Part shown: positions 25,441 to 34,841 of the stretch, in pieces
Layout: the number at the start of each line of letters is the position of its first letter
Position numbering within the stretch: position 1 is the stretch's first letter
From: CAILZL01 sp963748005
GTDB lineage: Bacteria; Pseudomonadota; Gammaproteobacteria; Steroidobacterales; Steroidobacteraceae
Length of the DNA: 64,000 nt
Assembly: GCA_963748005.1 (NCBI GenBank)
Contig: CAVVHH010000002.1
Span: 930,001-994,000, forward strand
Direction of reading: 5' to 3'
The notes under the pieces: generated by a model
Told to the model about the DNA's origin: nothing
Database searches by the model: none
Seen by the model: only the letters and a program-made list of their open reading frames with translations
Translations under genes and position numbers: made by a program

Positions 25441-26517
25441 TTATCGCGCGTAGCCAACGCTAGTCGCTGTATGCGAGGCATAGTCCTTCTGGATGCCAGT
25501 TCGCCCGTTCAGCACGCTGAACGATCCGTCCGGCTTCGCGCTGACCTTGATCCAATGAGCGGTTTGCTCACTTAGGTTCGCGATCCGTTCATCCGCGACA
25601 TTTTCAGCGCCGGCGCGCGCGGCGCGATGCAACTGCCATGTGCCATCCTCCCTGTTTGCTTGCCGCAAACTCCTGATCACCTCCGCAGCGCCTCCCTTTG
25701 TCGCGCCATTGTTGATGACCGATACTCGTGGCTGAAAAGCGGCAAACGTCGCAGGGTCGGCGACGTCGGGGCCTCCATGATGCGCAACCAGGTACACGTC
25801 GACAGGCCCGATGCGATCGGTCGGGCACACGAGATCGAATAGTGGCTGGCCTGAAAGATCACCCAGATCGAGGAAGCGGAACGTCCCGTATTTTAATAGG
25901 ATGCCGTTCGAGCGGGGATTCTCATAAACATCGCCGGCCGCCAATGCCGAGGCACCACAAGCCGTATTCAGCGCACCAGCCCCTGCCAAAGGACTGTCGA
26001 GCGTGGAACGATTGGCGCTCACCACGGCAACTTCGAAATCCCTCAGCGGCAGCCGGTCTCCGGGTTTGGGCTGTATATGACGGTCTTTCACCCTCACTTT
26101 TGCATAAGCCTCGAACGCGGCGATGTCGAGCGCGTCCGCAACGATGCTTGCCGGCGTCTTGTCCGAGTCCGGTACAGGAGCGTCGTAATCGATAAAGGTG
26201 CCGATCGGCAACAACTGGGCGAGCTCCGGAACCCCGCCGACATGGTCGCGATGAAAATGGGTGATCAGCAGATAGTCGATCTTTTTAATTCCGGCTTCCC
26301 GGGCCGCAGCGACGATTCGCTGCGCGCTGCTCGAGACGCCAACCTGCGACTGGGCTGGCTCGCTTGGGAATCCGGAATCGATCAGCAGCGTTTCCTTGGT
26401 TGGTGTGACCACCAAAGTGGCTTGCCCACCTTCCACGTCGATAAAGTAGATATCCAGCGTGGCCGCCGTAGTGGCCTGTGCAATGGCCATTGCGAAAATA
26501 GAGAATATGAGTTTCAT
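25441..26517 (-). CDS. Secreted metallo-hydrolase, ComEC/Rec2-like MBL fold
   Basis: 358 aa. The ATG at 26517 has a perfect AAGGAGG at the right distance and opens on a signal peptide (LIFSIFAMAIAQATTAA). The fold starts LDIYFIDVEGGQATLVVTP and has the zinc motif THFHRDHVGG plus a distal VAHHGG, the arrangement of the ComEC C-terminal nuclease-like domain and its stand-alone relatives. Ends 20 bp before the B3 gene start on the same strand, so the two may form an operon. The substrate is unknown. Confidence 0.83.
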   Translation of the reverse strand: MKLIFSIFAMAIAQATTAATLDIYFIDVEGGQATLVVTPTKETLLIDSGFPSEPAQSQVGVSSSAQRIVAAAREAGIKKIDYLLITHFHRDHVGGVPELAQLLPIGTFIDYDAPVPDSDKTPASIVADALDIAAFEAYAKVRVKDRHIQPKPGDRLPLRDFEVAVVSANRSTLDSPLAGAGALNTACGASALAAGDVYENPRSNGILLKYGTFRFLDLGDLSGQPLFDLVCPTDRIGPVDVYLVAHHGGPDVADPATFAAFQPRVSVINNGATKGGAAEVIRSLRQANREDGTWQLHRAARAGAENVADERIANLSEQTAHWIKVSAKPDGSFSVLNGRTGIQKDYASHTATSVGYAR

Positions 26518-26608
26518 GTGTACCTCCTTGAAGCATGAATTTTTTTGAACCTTCGCACTGGCACCGTTCTCGCTACTTCGGTTCGCCGACGCGTGTTTGC
26601 GTGATGTC

Positions 26609-27409
26609 CTACTGTGCAGTGGATGCAATCGGCTCAAGCCCCCACCGCTTCATCACCGCCATTGCGCTTGGTGTTTGCAGATACTTGATGAACGCCTTAG
26701 CCGCTTCCGGCTCACGCGCGGTAACAGGCACAGCAGCCGACATGATGGTGATCAATTGAAACTCCTTCGGCAGCGGGCCGAGCAGCTCAATGCCCGGCGT
26801 CAGCAGCAGCTCGCAGTTCTGCTGGAAAGCCAGTTCCGCCTCGCCAGATATCAACATCGTCGGTCCCGCCGCACCACCACCCGGCGGACGTCGCGTCTTG
26901 GCCCTCAAATCATCGGCAATGCCAAGCTGCTCGGCTACCCGCACGAGGTGATTGGCGCTGGGCGAGCCGGAGGCGGGATCGGGATACGTGATGCCGCGCG
27001 CGGCCAGCAACGTGCGCTTGAGCGCATCGGCCGTGGAGATGTCAGGCTTGGGCGCGCCCTTCTTGACTGCAAAGCCGACCGGCGACCGAGCCAGATCGAC
27101 TACCGAATCCGCCCGCACTTTGCCGGCTGCAATCAACGCGTCAATGTTCTGCCGCGCGCCGAAGTACACATCAACCACTTCGTTGTTTTGTACCCGCGCA
27201 GCCATGGCGCTGCCGCCGCCGAACTCGACGCTGGCCTTGTGGCCGCTGCTTTTATTGAATGCCGGAATCTCCGTGTCGAACACGCTCTGGAACGCAATCG
27301 TCGACAGCACCTTGACCTCGGCCGCCATGGCGGGCATTGATGAGGCAAGCAAAGCAGTGAGCACAACGGCCAGATGAGCGACAAGGCGAGTGGCAATCGT
27401 TTGGTTCAT
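26609..27409 (-). CDS. Molybdate-type periplasmic substrate-binding protein, orphan copy 2
   Basis: 266 aa, signal peptide (LAVVLTALLASSMPAMA). Same architecture as the copy at 22464-23282 (VKVLSTIAFQSVFDTEIPAF, VQNNEVVDVYFGARQNIDAL, LAFQQNCELLL). No cognate membrane components. The pair and the stub at 21711 bracket the HIT, GNAT and metallo-hydrolase genes, which suggests local duplication with later insertions. Confidence 0.83.
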   Translation of the reverse strand: MNQTIATRLVAHLAVVLTALLASSMPAMAAEVKVLSTIAFQSVFDTEIPAFNKSSGHKASVEFGGGSAMAARVQNNEVVDVYFGARQNIDALIAAGKVRADSVVDLARSPVGFAVKKGAPKPDISTADALKRTLLAARGITYPDPASGSPSANHLVRVAEQLGIADDLRAKTRRPPGGGAAGPTMLISGEAELAFQQNCELLLTPGIELLGPLPKEFQLITIMSAAVPVTAREPEAAKAFIKYLQTPSAMAVMKRWGLEPIASTAQ

Positions 27410-27458
27410 CGCAGATCTCTTGGCGGATGACGTGGTGGTGGATTTGGGCACAGCCTGG

Positions 27459-27478
27459 ATGCCCGCCTACGCGGGCAT
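27459..27478. repeat. Short GCCCGC palindrome
   Basis: ATGCCCGC-CTAC-GCGGGCAT, with TGGATGCCCGCC and GGGCATGAC flanks, a dispersed intergenic repeat type seen in many proteobacteria. Lies 20 bp after the stop of the export operon and may act as its 3' stem-loop. Confidence 0.6.
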
Positions 27479-27497
27479 GACAATCATCACAGGTTCC

Positions 27498-28511
27498 TTA
27501 ACTCACGTCTCCCAAAAACGCCACACGCGCACCCATCTCGGGAAGTATGCGGGCATCCCTTTGCTTGAAGGCGACACGAACTTTGACGGTGGCTTTGGCC
27601 CGATCCGCTGTGGGGATGACGGCGATGACTTCCGCCGGAATTTCCCACTCCGGATAAGCATTGAGCTTTATCGTCGCGGGCCGCCCGGGTTGCACGCGGT
27701 TGATGTAGTTCTCGCTGACGTCGACTTCCACTTCCAGCGAATCCATGTCGACAATGGTGCCGACGCCGGTACGAATGGTGCCGCCTGCCGCGGATGGCGA
27801 CAGGATTTCACCAGGCTGGGCATTCTTCTGGGTAATCACACCGGCAAACGGCGCACGAATCACGGTTTCGTTCAGATTGCGCTGCGCAATATCAATCGCC
27901 GCTTGTGCAACCTTGACCGCCTCTTGCTGTATGTTGAATTCGGATTGCGCATTGTCGTAGGCAGTCCTGGCGGTATCGCGCTCTTGTGGGCTCAGATAGC
28001 CGGCTGCAAATTGTTTCTGAGCACGTTCATAGATCGGCTGTGCGTTGTTCAACGCGACCTGCGCAGCCTGCACGCGAGCGATCGCCGAATCCCGGCTGGC
28101 CTGCGCCTGCGCCAGCTGCAAGCGATACGCGCTGTCGTCGAGGAGCGCCAGCACATCGCCTTTGTTGACCTTGCTGCCTTCGCTGATCAGCACTTGCACA
28201 ACACGACCACCAATGGCTGCCGACACGGTGGCGGAACGGCGCGCCACCACATAACCGGACGCATCCAGTCTGGATGTCGAGGCGGCAGGTGCAGTCGCTG
28301 CAACCGAGTTGTTGACAGCTGAGGTCGAAGCAGATGCTTCAGCTGCCTGCACAACCGGTGCATCTCGCCGTGTCCACCAGAGCGTCGCGAGTACCGCCAC
28401 GACAGCCACTGCCGCCATACCCAACCACATCGGCCAACGACTGGGCGGCTCAGACTGCTCCGCAGTGCGATCGATCTGCAGGCTTTCAATCAGTTTGGTT
28501 TTGTTTTCCAT
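27498..28511 (-). CDS. MacA/HlyD-type periplasmic adaptor
   Basis: 337 aa. Short cytoplasmic N-terminus, one membrane anchor (MWLGMAAVAVVAVLATLWW, around residue 30-48), then lipoyl halves (ASGYVVARRSATVSAAIGGR, VIRAPFAGVITQKNAQPGE) around a coiled-coil hairpin and a C-terminal barrel. Last gene of the export operon, so it should link the ABC permeases to an outer-membrane channel. No TolC-type gene is in the operon. Confidence 0.88.
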   Translation of the reverse strand: MENKTKLIESLQIDRTAEQSEPPSRWPMWLGMAAVAVVAVLATLWWTRRDAPVVQAAEASASTSAVNNSVAATAPAASTSRLDASGYVVARRSATVSAAIGGRVVQVLISEGSKVNKGDVLALLDDSAYRLQLAQAQASRDSAIARVQAAQVALNNAQPIYERAQKQFAAGYLSPQERDTARTAYDNAQSEFNIQQEAVKVAQAAIDIAQRNLNETVIRAPFAGVITQKNAQPGEILSPSAAGGTIRTGVGTIVDMDSLEVEVDVSENYINRVQPGRPATIKLNAYPEWEIPAEVIAVIPTADRAKATVKVRVAFKQRDARILPEMGARVAFLGDVS

Positions 28512-28541
28512 TGGTCATCCACTGGTCGTCCCCACAACTTA

Positions 28542-29708
28542 TCAAACAGCGCGAAGTGCAGTGGCCACCGGCACACGCGCCGCGCGAATGCCGGGGAACA
28601 GGCCACCAATCAATCCCATCAGTAACGCCCACGCGATGCCGAACATCGCCAGAGCCGGTGTAACTGCCAGCTTGAAAGTCGTACCCATCGGGCTGACGGT
28701 GTTGCCATTGAAAAACAGCCAGGCAATGGCGACTCCCAGCAATGCACCTGGCAATGCCAGCAGCAGGGTTTCGAGTATCACCGAGACAATGATTGGGAGG
28801 CTGCGAAAGCCAATGGCACGCAGCGTGGCAATCTCACGTTTGCGTTCATCCACCACGGCATACATGGCATTCACAGCACCCAACGTGGCGCCAATGGCCA
28901 TGACGACGCCAATGAAGTAACTGACGAAATCCAGCAATGTCGATAATTGTGTGGATTGCTCCTGCATCACTTCCGCCTCGCGTTTCAATTCCACATCGAG
29001 AGTAGGATTAGAACTGATGGCCGATTTCAGGGTGTCGAATGCCTGCGGTGAATCGAGAAGAGCGCGAATCTGGTTATAGTTATTCCGTTTGGCGGCCGAA
29101 GCCAGCGTATCGGCGTCCGTAAACACAGTGAGGTCCATGTTGCGCCCGGCCTCAAAATGGCCGACGACCTGCCAGTTGCCACCCTGCAATCGCACGCTCT
29201 CGCCAAGTTCCAGGCCTTTGACATTTTCATGGCGCTGCTTGCCCACAATCACTTCGCGCAATCCCGGCTGGAACATGCGTCCCGCCGTGAGATGAATTTC
29301 CGGATAGACGGCCATGAATTGCGAGGTCACGCCCACCAGCGGCATCATGACTTTTACGTTGTCGGTTTTGCGGCGGCCACTAATCATCACGATCACGTCG
29401 CTTGAAAGCACCGCCTTACCGTTCGCATCCTTTTTGACGCCCGGCAAATCCCCGATGACCAATGCGGTATCCCTGTTCATGGCGCTGCCCGGGTTGCCTG
29501 CCGCACCCTTGTACGTGATGAATACCCGGTCATCGCGGACCTTCTGCATGAAGAAGTTACGGACACCGGTGCCCATGGAGAGCATGGCTACCAGCACGGC
29601 TACCACGCAGGTAATACCGATGACGGTTACTGTCGACGAACCAAGACGCTGCGGCAATCCGGACAGACTCATGCGCAACAGCGCGAAAATCTGTTTCAAC
29701 GTTTTCAT
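28542..29708 (-). CDS. MacB/FtsX-type ABC permease, duplicate set, second member
   Basis: 388 aa; one N-terminal TM (VTVIGITCVVAVLVAMLSMG), a large periplasmic domain, and three C-terminal TMs ending GLFPGIRAARVPVATALRAV, the FtsX-fold end. Nearly the same ending (GGLFPAIRAARVPVATALRAV region) occurs in 30987-32156, so these are paralogues from a tandem duplication. No ATPase domain is fused. Confidence 0.88.
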   Translation of the reverse strand: MKTLKQIFALLRMSLSGLPQRLGSSTVTVIGITCVVAVLVAMLSMGTGVRNFFMQKVRDDRVFITYKGAAGNPGSAMNRDTALVIGDLPGVKKDANGKAVLSSDVIVMISGRRKTDNVKVMMPLVGVTSQFMAVYPEIHLTAGRMFQPGLREVIVGKQRHENVKGLELGESVRLQGGNWQVVGHFEAGRNMDLTVFTDADTLASAAKRNNYNQIRALLDSPQAFDTLKSAISSNPTLDVELKREAEVMQEQSTQLSTLLDFVSYFIGVVMAIGATLGAVNAMYAVVDERKREIATLRAIGFRSLPIIVSVILETLLLALPGALLGVAIAWLFFNGNTVSPMGTTFKLAVTPALAMFGIAWALLMGLIGGLFPGIRAARVPVATALRAV

Positions 29709-29729
29709 AATGATTCCTTAGTTATCCAG

Positions 29730-30875
29730 TTAGCGTCCCGCCAGGGCTTCGGCCACTTGCAGGCGCCGACCGCGTGACGCCGGCGCAATGGCGCTGACAA
29801 TGGCCAGGATAAGGGCGAGCATCACGCCAATCGCCACCACCGAGCTCGGCATGGATATGGGGGCGCTATTCAGGAATTTCGCCGCCATGGGCAGGATGCG
29901 CCAGGCCAGTCCCAGACCCAGCAGCGCCGCCACCACGCACAACAACACGGATTCACTGACGATCATCCAGAATATTTTCTGGTCCGAAAAACCGACGGTC
30001 TTGAGCACCGCCAGTTCCGGGGTACGTTCGCGAATCGACTGCATCATCATCGCGCCCACCGAGAACAGCAATGCAAACAGTACTGCGCCGACCACCGAGC
30101 GGATGATGAAGTCCAGGTCGCCAATGGCCTTCAGGTTGTCCTGAACAAGGTCTTTCATCGCTTCCGTTCTCGTCTCGTCGCTGGAGTTCGTGAACAGCTG
30201 GTCGATGGCTTGCGCCACCGCCGTGCCGGTTTTCACGTCGCTCACCTTGATCAGAAAAATGGAGACCGTTCCCTTGCCGACAATACGTGCTTCATCAAAG
30301 TACGCATAATTGATGACAAGAACTTCCTTGTTAATCATCTTGTCGCCAGGGTCAACCACTGCTAACAGGTCGAACGTCCACTGGTTTCCCGCTGACCGCA
30401 GCGCGGGCGGCACTTCCAGAGGGATTTGCTGCCCGACTTTCCATCCATACTTGTCAGCAAGATTCCGGGAAGCTATGGCGCCGTTGCGTGTGTGCTGCAT
30501 GGCGGCGACGATGTCCGGCGAAATATTCGCGCCGGCAGGAAATTCTCTGGCGTCCTCCACGTCTGTCGCGACTGCCACGACACGCTGCGTGGGTTTCTGA
30601 TAAGTGCCGGGTATCAGGGCCTGGTAGGTTACGTTCTTGACGCCAGACACGGCCTTGATGCGTTCGTACATGGCAATAGGCAGTGGCACATTGCCATTGG
30701 CTCGCTGCACAACGAACAGATCCGCACTGAGCTTGTTTACCGCGTCGTCAACGCCGCTCTTGATGCCTTGCATCAATCCGAACAGCAGGAACGCCATGGC
30801 GATCTGAATCAGAATCAACACAGTCCGGCCACGCTTGCGCCAGATGCCGTACCAGACGAGTGGTAGATATTTCAT
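29730..30875 (-). CDS. MacB/FtsX-type ABC permease, duplicate set, first member
   Basis: 381 aa; starts MKYLPLVWYGIWRKRGRTVL, matching MKYLSLIWHGIWRKRGRTIL of the gene at 32168-33316. Same topology: one N-terminal TM, a periplasmic domain, three C-terminal TMs (VVGAVLFALLFSVGAMMMQS). Its ATG overlaps the stop of a leftover ATPase fragment (ATGA), exactly as its paralogue overlaps the real ATPase. Confidence 0.88.
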   Translation of the reverse strand: MKYLPLVWYGIWRKRGRTVLILIQIAMAFLLFGLMQGIKSGVDDAVNKLSADLFVVQRANGNVPLPIAMYERIKAVSGVKNVTYQALIPGTYQKPTQRVVAVATDVEDAREFPAGANISPDIVAAMQHTRNGAIASRNLADKYGWKVGQQIPLEVPPALRSAGNQWTFDLLAVVDPGDKMINKEVLVINYAYFDEARIVGKGTVSIFLIKVSDVKTGTAVAQAIDQLFTNSSDETRTEAMKDLVQDNLKAIGDLDFIIRSVVGAVLFALLFSVGAMMMQSIRERTPELAVLKTVGFSDQKIFWMIVSESVLLCVVAALLGLGLAWRILPMAAKFLNSAPISMPSSVVAIGVMLALILAIVSAIAPASRGRRLQVAEALAGR

Positions 30876-30964
30876 GCCTCGCTCCTGGATTCGCCATCCA
30901 TCAACTGACCCTTGTCGATATGAAGCTGCGACGACGTGTGGTCGGAGATTTTGAGATCATGCAT
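30872..30964 (-). pseudogene. C-terminal remnant of an ABC ATPase gene
   Basis: 31 codons reading MHDLKISDHTSSQLHIDKGQ and on to LMDGESRSEA, then TGA. The true ATPase at 33313 ends HDPKAAEYASRQLHVDKGQL, TDGEARSAA. The stop overlaps the next permease start in the same way. The rest of the gene has been deleted; the upstream side joins the intergenic tail of 30987-32156. Confidence 0.88.
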
Positions 30965-30986
30965 CAAAGTCAGGCACCGCTACTCA

Positions 30987-32156
30987 TCAAACTGCACGCA
31001 GCGCCGTCGCTACTGGCACGCGAGCTGCGCGAATGGCGGGAAACAAGCCACCCAGTAATCCCATCAGCAACGCCCAGATGATTCCCAGCGCAGCCAGGGC
31101 GGGCGTGATCACCAACTTGAAGGCGACGCCGAAGGGACTGACCGCGTTGCCGTTGAAAAACAGCCAGGCGAGCACGACGCCCAGGATGGCGCCCGGAATG
31201 GCAATCAACAGGGATTCGACCAGCACCGATAGCACGATCGCACCGTTGCCAAACCCCAACGCGCGCAACGTCGCGATTTCCCGCTTGCGACTATCGACCA
31301 TGGCGTACAGGGCGTTGACCGCCCCCAATGTGCCACCGAGGGCCATCACCGAACCCACAAAGTAGCTGATGAAATCCATGATGCCGGTCAACCCCTTCGT
31401 CATGGAATCCACCACCTGCTTTTCACTCTTGAGCTCCGCTTCAAGCGTGGAATTGCTCTGCAGCGCCTGACTGTAAGTGCCGAATGCCGAGGGCGAATCC
31501 AGCAACACGGTGATCGCCTGAGTGGAATTTCGACGGTAGATCGAAATCACCGTTTCCACATCTCCCATGAGGCCGCCTTCATAAATGCCGCCCCGCGAGT
31601 CGTAGTGCCCAACCACCTTCCAGTCCGTTCCCCGCAGATGAATCACATCGCCGACCTCAAGTCCTTTGAATTGCTCGTGCCGGGACTTGCCCACCACCAC
31701 CTCGAACAGACCGGGCGTAAACATGCGGCCGGCGGTCAGATGCCATTCCGGAAAAACTTTGAAGAATTGCTGATCCACGCCAAACAAATTGAAACTCGCA
31801 CGAGCGTTGTCGCTTTTTTTTCTGGCTGCTGCCTGAACAAAAGTCGTAGCAGTCGCCAGCGGCCGGCCGTCTGCCCCATGCCTGACGCCCGGCATGTCCT
31901 CGATCGTCGCGACCAGCGGACGATCGAAGCCGCTCGTAAAAACGGATTGCGCACCCTTGCTGAGTACCACGGCGCGGTCAGAACGTACGCTCTGGTTGGC
32001 CAGGCTGCGCACTCCCGCTCCCATCGACAGCATGGCCACCAGCACTCCGACGACACAGGTTACGCCAATCAAAGTCACCAGTACTGAGCCTGGCCGCTGC
32101 CGCCAACCGGCAATGCCCATTTGCAACAACAATGCGAATTGCTTTATGAATTTCAT
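30987..32156 (-). CDS. MacB/FtsX-type ABC permease, original set, second member
   Basis: 389 aa from ATG 32156, chosen over a frame opening at 32216 because AGGAGG precedes it and the upstream residues belong to the previous gene's region. N-terminal TM (VLVTLIGVTCVVGVLVAML), large periplasmic domain, three C-terminal TMs. Paralogue of 28542-29708. Confidence 0.88.
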   Translation of the reverse strand: MKFIKQFALLLQMGIAGWRQRPGSVLVTLIGVTCVVGVLVAMLSMGAGVRSLANQSVRSDRAVVLSKGAQSVFTSGFDRPLVATIEDMPGVRHGADGRPLATATTFVQAAARKKSDNARASFNLFGVDQQFFKVFPEWHLTAGRMFTPGLFEVVVGKSRHEQFKGLEVGDVIHLRGTDWKVVGHYDSRGGIYEGGLMGDVETVISIYRRNSTQAITVLLDSPSAFGTYSQALQSNSTLEAELKSEKQVVDSMTKGLTGIMDFISYFVGSVMALGGTLGAVNALYAMVDSRKREIATLRALGFGNGAIVLSVLVESLLIAIPGAILGVVLAWLFFNGNAVSPFGVAFKLVITPALAALGIIWALLMGLLGGLFPAIRAARVPVATALRAV

Positions 32157-32167
32157 TTTCCCGCCTC

Positions 32168-33316
32168 CTAGCGGCCAGCCAAGGCATCGACAATCTGCAG
32201 GCGCAAACCGCGCCATGCGGGTAAGGCGGCGGTAACGGCAGCAACCAGTAACGCAATGGCGACTCCCACAGCAAAGACAGACCCCGGCATGGCCAAGGCA
32301 AGGTTGATGCGCTTGCTTGCAAACGGAATGATCAGCGATGCGACGCTCAGGCCAAGCAGTGCCGCAGCCAAGAACAGCAATGCTGCCTCCATCAGCAACA
32401 GCTTGAAGATCTGCTGATCCTTGAATCCCAGGGTTTTCAGCACAGCCAGTTCCGAGGTGCGTTCGTGCAACGACTGCATCATCATGGCGCCTATCGAAAA
32501 CAACAATGCGAACAGCACGGCACCCACAACCGCGCGCACAATGAAGCCAAGATCGCCTATCGACTGCAATGCCGACTGTGCCACTTCCCGCAACGATTCG
32601 GTTCGGGTTTCATCGCGCGAATTCTTGAATGCCTCGTCGATGGCAGTGATCACCGGCTGGGCATTCTTTGGATCCTTGACCAATACGTAAAAGAATTGCA
32701 CCGTCCCATTCAGATTGCCGCGCGCCTCATCGAAATAGGCGTAGTGCATGAGCATGAATTCGGACGAAAGTGACTGATCGCCGGGATCAAAGGTGCCCAC
32801 GATGTCGAATTCCCAGGCTGATCCGCGATCCTTGCGCGGCTGTCCGGGCGCTTGCAGCGTAATATGGTCGCCAGCTTTCCAGCCATACTTCCGCGCCAGA
32901 TCATTGCTCACAACTGCCCCTATCCTGTTGCGCATCATGGCGTCCACTACGGCCGGCGACACGGAAACACCCGGAATCACCCGCAACGCGCCCTGTATAT
33001 CAGCCGCAAGGACCACCACGCTGTTTTTTGGATCTTGATAATTTGCGCTGAACAGGACCGATTCGTAGGTGATATCTTTGACGCCTGGAATCGACTGGAT
33101 ACGGGCCATATGCGCCATCGGCAGCGGCGCAACCCCTACGTCGCGCCGTACCATGTAAAGGTCCGCCCCGAGCTTGGCAATTGAATCGTCAATGCCGCTT
33201 TTCATCCCTTGCAGCAATCCGAACAGCGCAAACGCCACCATGATCTGAAACAGGATCAGGATTGTTCTGCCACGCTTGCGCCAGATGCCATGCCAGATCA
33301 ACGACAGGTATTTCAT
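32168..33316 (-). CDS. MacB/FtsX-type ABC permease, original set, first member
   Basis: 382 aa; N-terminal RKRGRTILILFQIMVAFALF anchor, periplasmic domain with VVVLAADIQGALRVIPGVS, three C-terminal TMs (AVVGAVLFALLFSIGAMMMQ). Start overlaps the ATPase stop by 4 bp; 11 bp separate its stop from the next permease. Probably forms a heterodimer with the product of 30987-32156. Confidence 0.88.
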   Translation of the reverse strand: MKYLSLIWHGIWRKRGRTILILFQIMVAFALFGLLQGMKSGIDDSIAKLGADLYMVRRDVGVAPLPMAHMARIQSIPGVKDITYESVLFSANYQDPKNSVVVLAADIQGALRVIPGVSVSPAVVDAMMRNRIGAVVSNDLARKYGWKAGDHITLQAPGQPRKDRGSAWEFDIVGTFDPGDQSLSSEFMLMHYAYFDEARGNLNGTVQFFYVLVKDPKNAQPVITAIDEAFKNSRDETRTESLREVAQSALQSIGDLGFIVRAVVGAVLFALLFSIGAMMMQSLHERTSELAVLKTLGFKDQQIFKLLLMEAALLFLAAALLGLSVASLIIPFASKRINLALAMPGSVFAVGVAIALLVAAVTAALPAWRGLRLQIVDALAGR

Positions 33317-34008
33317 GCCGCGCTCCTGGCTTCGCCATCCGTCAACTGGCCCTTGTCGACATGCAGCTGCCGCGATGCGTATTCGGCCGCCTTGGGATCG
33401 TGCGTCACCATGATAATGCTCTTGCCGAACTTCTGATTGAGCACCTGCAGCAGCCCAAGGATTTCCTCTGCCGTGCTGCGATCCAGATCGCCGGTGGGTT
33501 CGTCACACACCAGCAGGGTTGGATCAGCCACCAGCGCACGTGCAATCGCGACACGTTGCTGCTGACCCCCAGACAATTCGCTGGGCTTGTGCTTGCGCCG
33601 GTCGGTCAGGCCCACGAGTTCCAGCGCCGCAGCAACCTTCTGCTTGCGTTGCTTGCTGGATAGCGACGTCAGCAGCAGTGGCACTTCCACATTGCGTTCC
33701 GCCGACAAGGTAGGCATCAAGTTATAGAACTGGAAAATAAAGCCTACATGCCGCCCGCGCCATTCCGCCAATTTTGAGCTGGACAGTTTGTCGAGCCGGG
33801 CGCCTGCCACGGTGACTTCACCCTGAGTTGGTTGATCCAGCCCACCGATCAGATTCAGCAACGTGGTTTTGCCGGAGCCGGACGGGCCCATGATGGCGAC
33901 AAAATCACCCTCGGCGATATCCAGATTGAAGTGATTCAATACCGCCACACTTTCCTTACCGCGCTTGTATGTTTTGGATACGTTGCGGCACTGCACTACA
34001 TTTCCCAT
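33313..34008 (-). CDS. ABC transporter ATPase, MacB/LolD type
   Basis: 231 aa. Walker A GPSGSGKTTLLN, signature LSGGQQQRVAIARAL, Walker B LLVCDEPTGDLD and the H-loop His in MVTHDPKAAE, all intact. It is the only complete ATPase in the operon and so presumably powers both permease pairs. The family energises lipoprotein, peptide or drug export from the periplasmic side. Confidence 0.93.
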   Translation of the reverse strand: MGNVVQCRNVSKTYKRGKESVAVLNHFNLDIAEGDFVAIMGPSGSGKTTLLNLIGGLDQPTQGEVTVAGARLDKLSSSKLAEWRGRHVGFIFQFYNLMPTLSAERNVEVPLLLTSLSSKQRKQKVAAALELVGLTDRRKHKPSELSGGQQQRVAIARALVADPTLLVCDEPTGDLDRSTAEEILGLLQVLNQKFGKSIIMVTHDPKAAEYASRQLHVDKGQLTDGEARSAA

Positions 34009-34052
34009 GTTTCCTCCCCTGGTGTGTAAGACTGGAATTCAATCGCGCTTGA

Positions 34053-34763
34053 TCATGGCTCCCGTGTTACAGCCGGCATCCGCTTGAACTGAACGTTGCC
34101 ATTACGAACGGCATCAAGCATTTGGCCGGCGGTTTCATCGTTCGGATTTTGGCGTTGATAGGCTGCGAGATATTGCAAAGCCTTATCTTTGTCACCGAAG
34201 GTCATATAGACAATGCCCAGAGTGTAGTTGGCATCGGCGACGCCGACGGCAAGCGGTGTTTCCAGATAGGTAATAGCTTCCGTCGACTTGCCGGCGCCCG
34301 CCAGGAATGACCCGTACATGTAATTGGCTCGTGGGTCGGCTGGCGCAGCAGTGAGCAACTTTTTGTAGATTGCGTCGGCCTTCTCGCCCAATCCGGTAAT
34401 ATCCAGATTGTGCCCAAGGCTGTTCAGAAACGCGGCACGCGCCAGCAGCTGGGGATTTGGCGTTGGCCCGGTAATCAGAGTATCAAGCGCTCCCGACAAC
34501 ATCCGGACATCCTGAGCGGCACGTTGCCGATCCAGCGGTGTATCGAACTGTGCCGGGTAATCCTTGGCGTGAAGAGACAGATTATTCAGCCACTGATCGA
34601 GGTAGCGGACATCCACACTGAACTGCTTACCGGCTGGTGTTTCCGAAGCAATGAGAATGCGTTTCGGATCGTAACTGCCATATTCTTTCGCATATGCAGC
34701 GAAGGCGGCGAAGAAAACCAGAGGAGCGATGAACCTCGTCCTTTTCTTGTGAATGACTTGCAT
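34053..34763 (-). CDS. TPR-repeat protein, exported
   Basis: 236 aa with a basic N-terminus and hydrophobic segment (FIAPLVFFAAFAAYA) that should be a signal peptide or anchor. Residues ~110-220 carry about three tetratricopeptide-like repeats (ADPRANYMYGSFLAGAGKST, ANYTLGIVYMTFGDKDKALQ). First gene of the operon, 44 bp before the ATPase. Probably a scaffold for the transporter on the periplasmic side; its role is otherwise unknown. Confidence 0.75.
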   Translation of the reverse strand: MQVIHKKRTRFIAPLVFFAAFAAYAKEYGSYDPKRILIASETPAGKQFSVDVRYLDQWLNNLSLHAKDYPAQFDTPLDRQRAAQDVRMLSGALDTLITGPTPNPQLLARAAFLNSLGHNLDITGLGEKADAIYKKLLTAAPADPRANYMYGSFLAGAGKSTEAITYLETPLAVGVADANYTLGIVYMTFGDKDKALQYLAAYQRQNPNDETAGQMLDAVRNGNVQFKRMPAVTREP

Positions 34764-34841
34764 GTCTTCGTTCCCTAGGCGGCCCGGGAGAAACCGCTGA
34801 TTATTTTTCGGACCGAAGATAGTCTCTTGCGGTCGGGAACG

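Noticed and set aside
22464..27409. Molybdate ABC transporter operon
   Set aside because: Only binding proteins are present; no ModB or ModC homologue lies near either copy.
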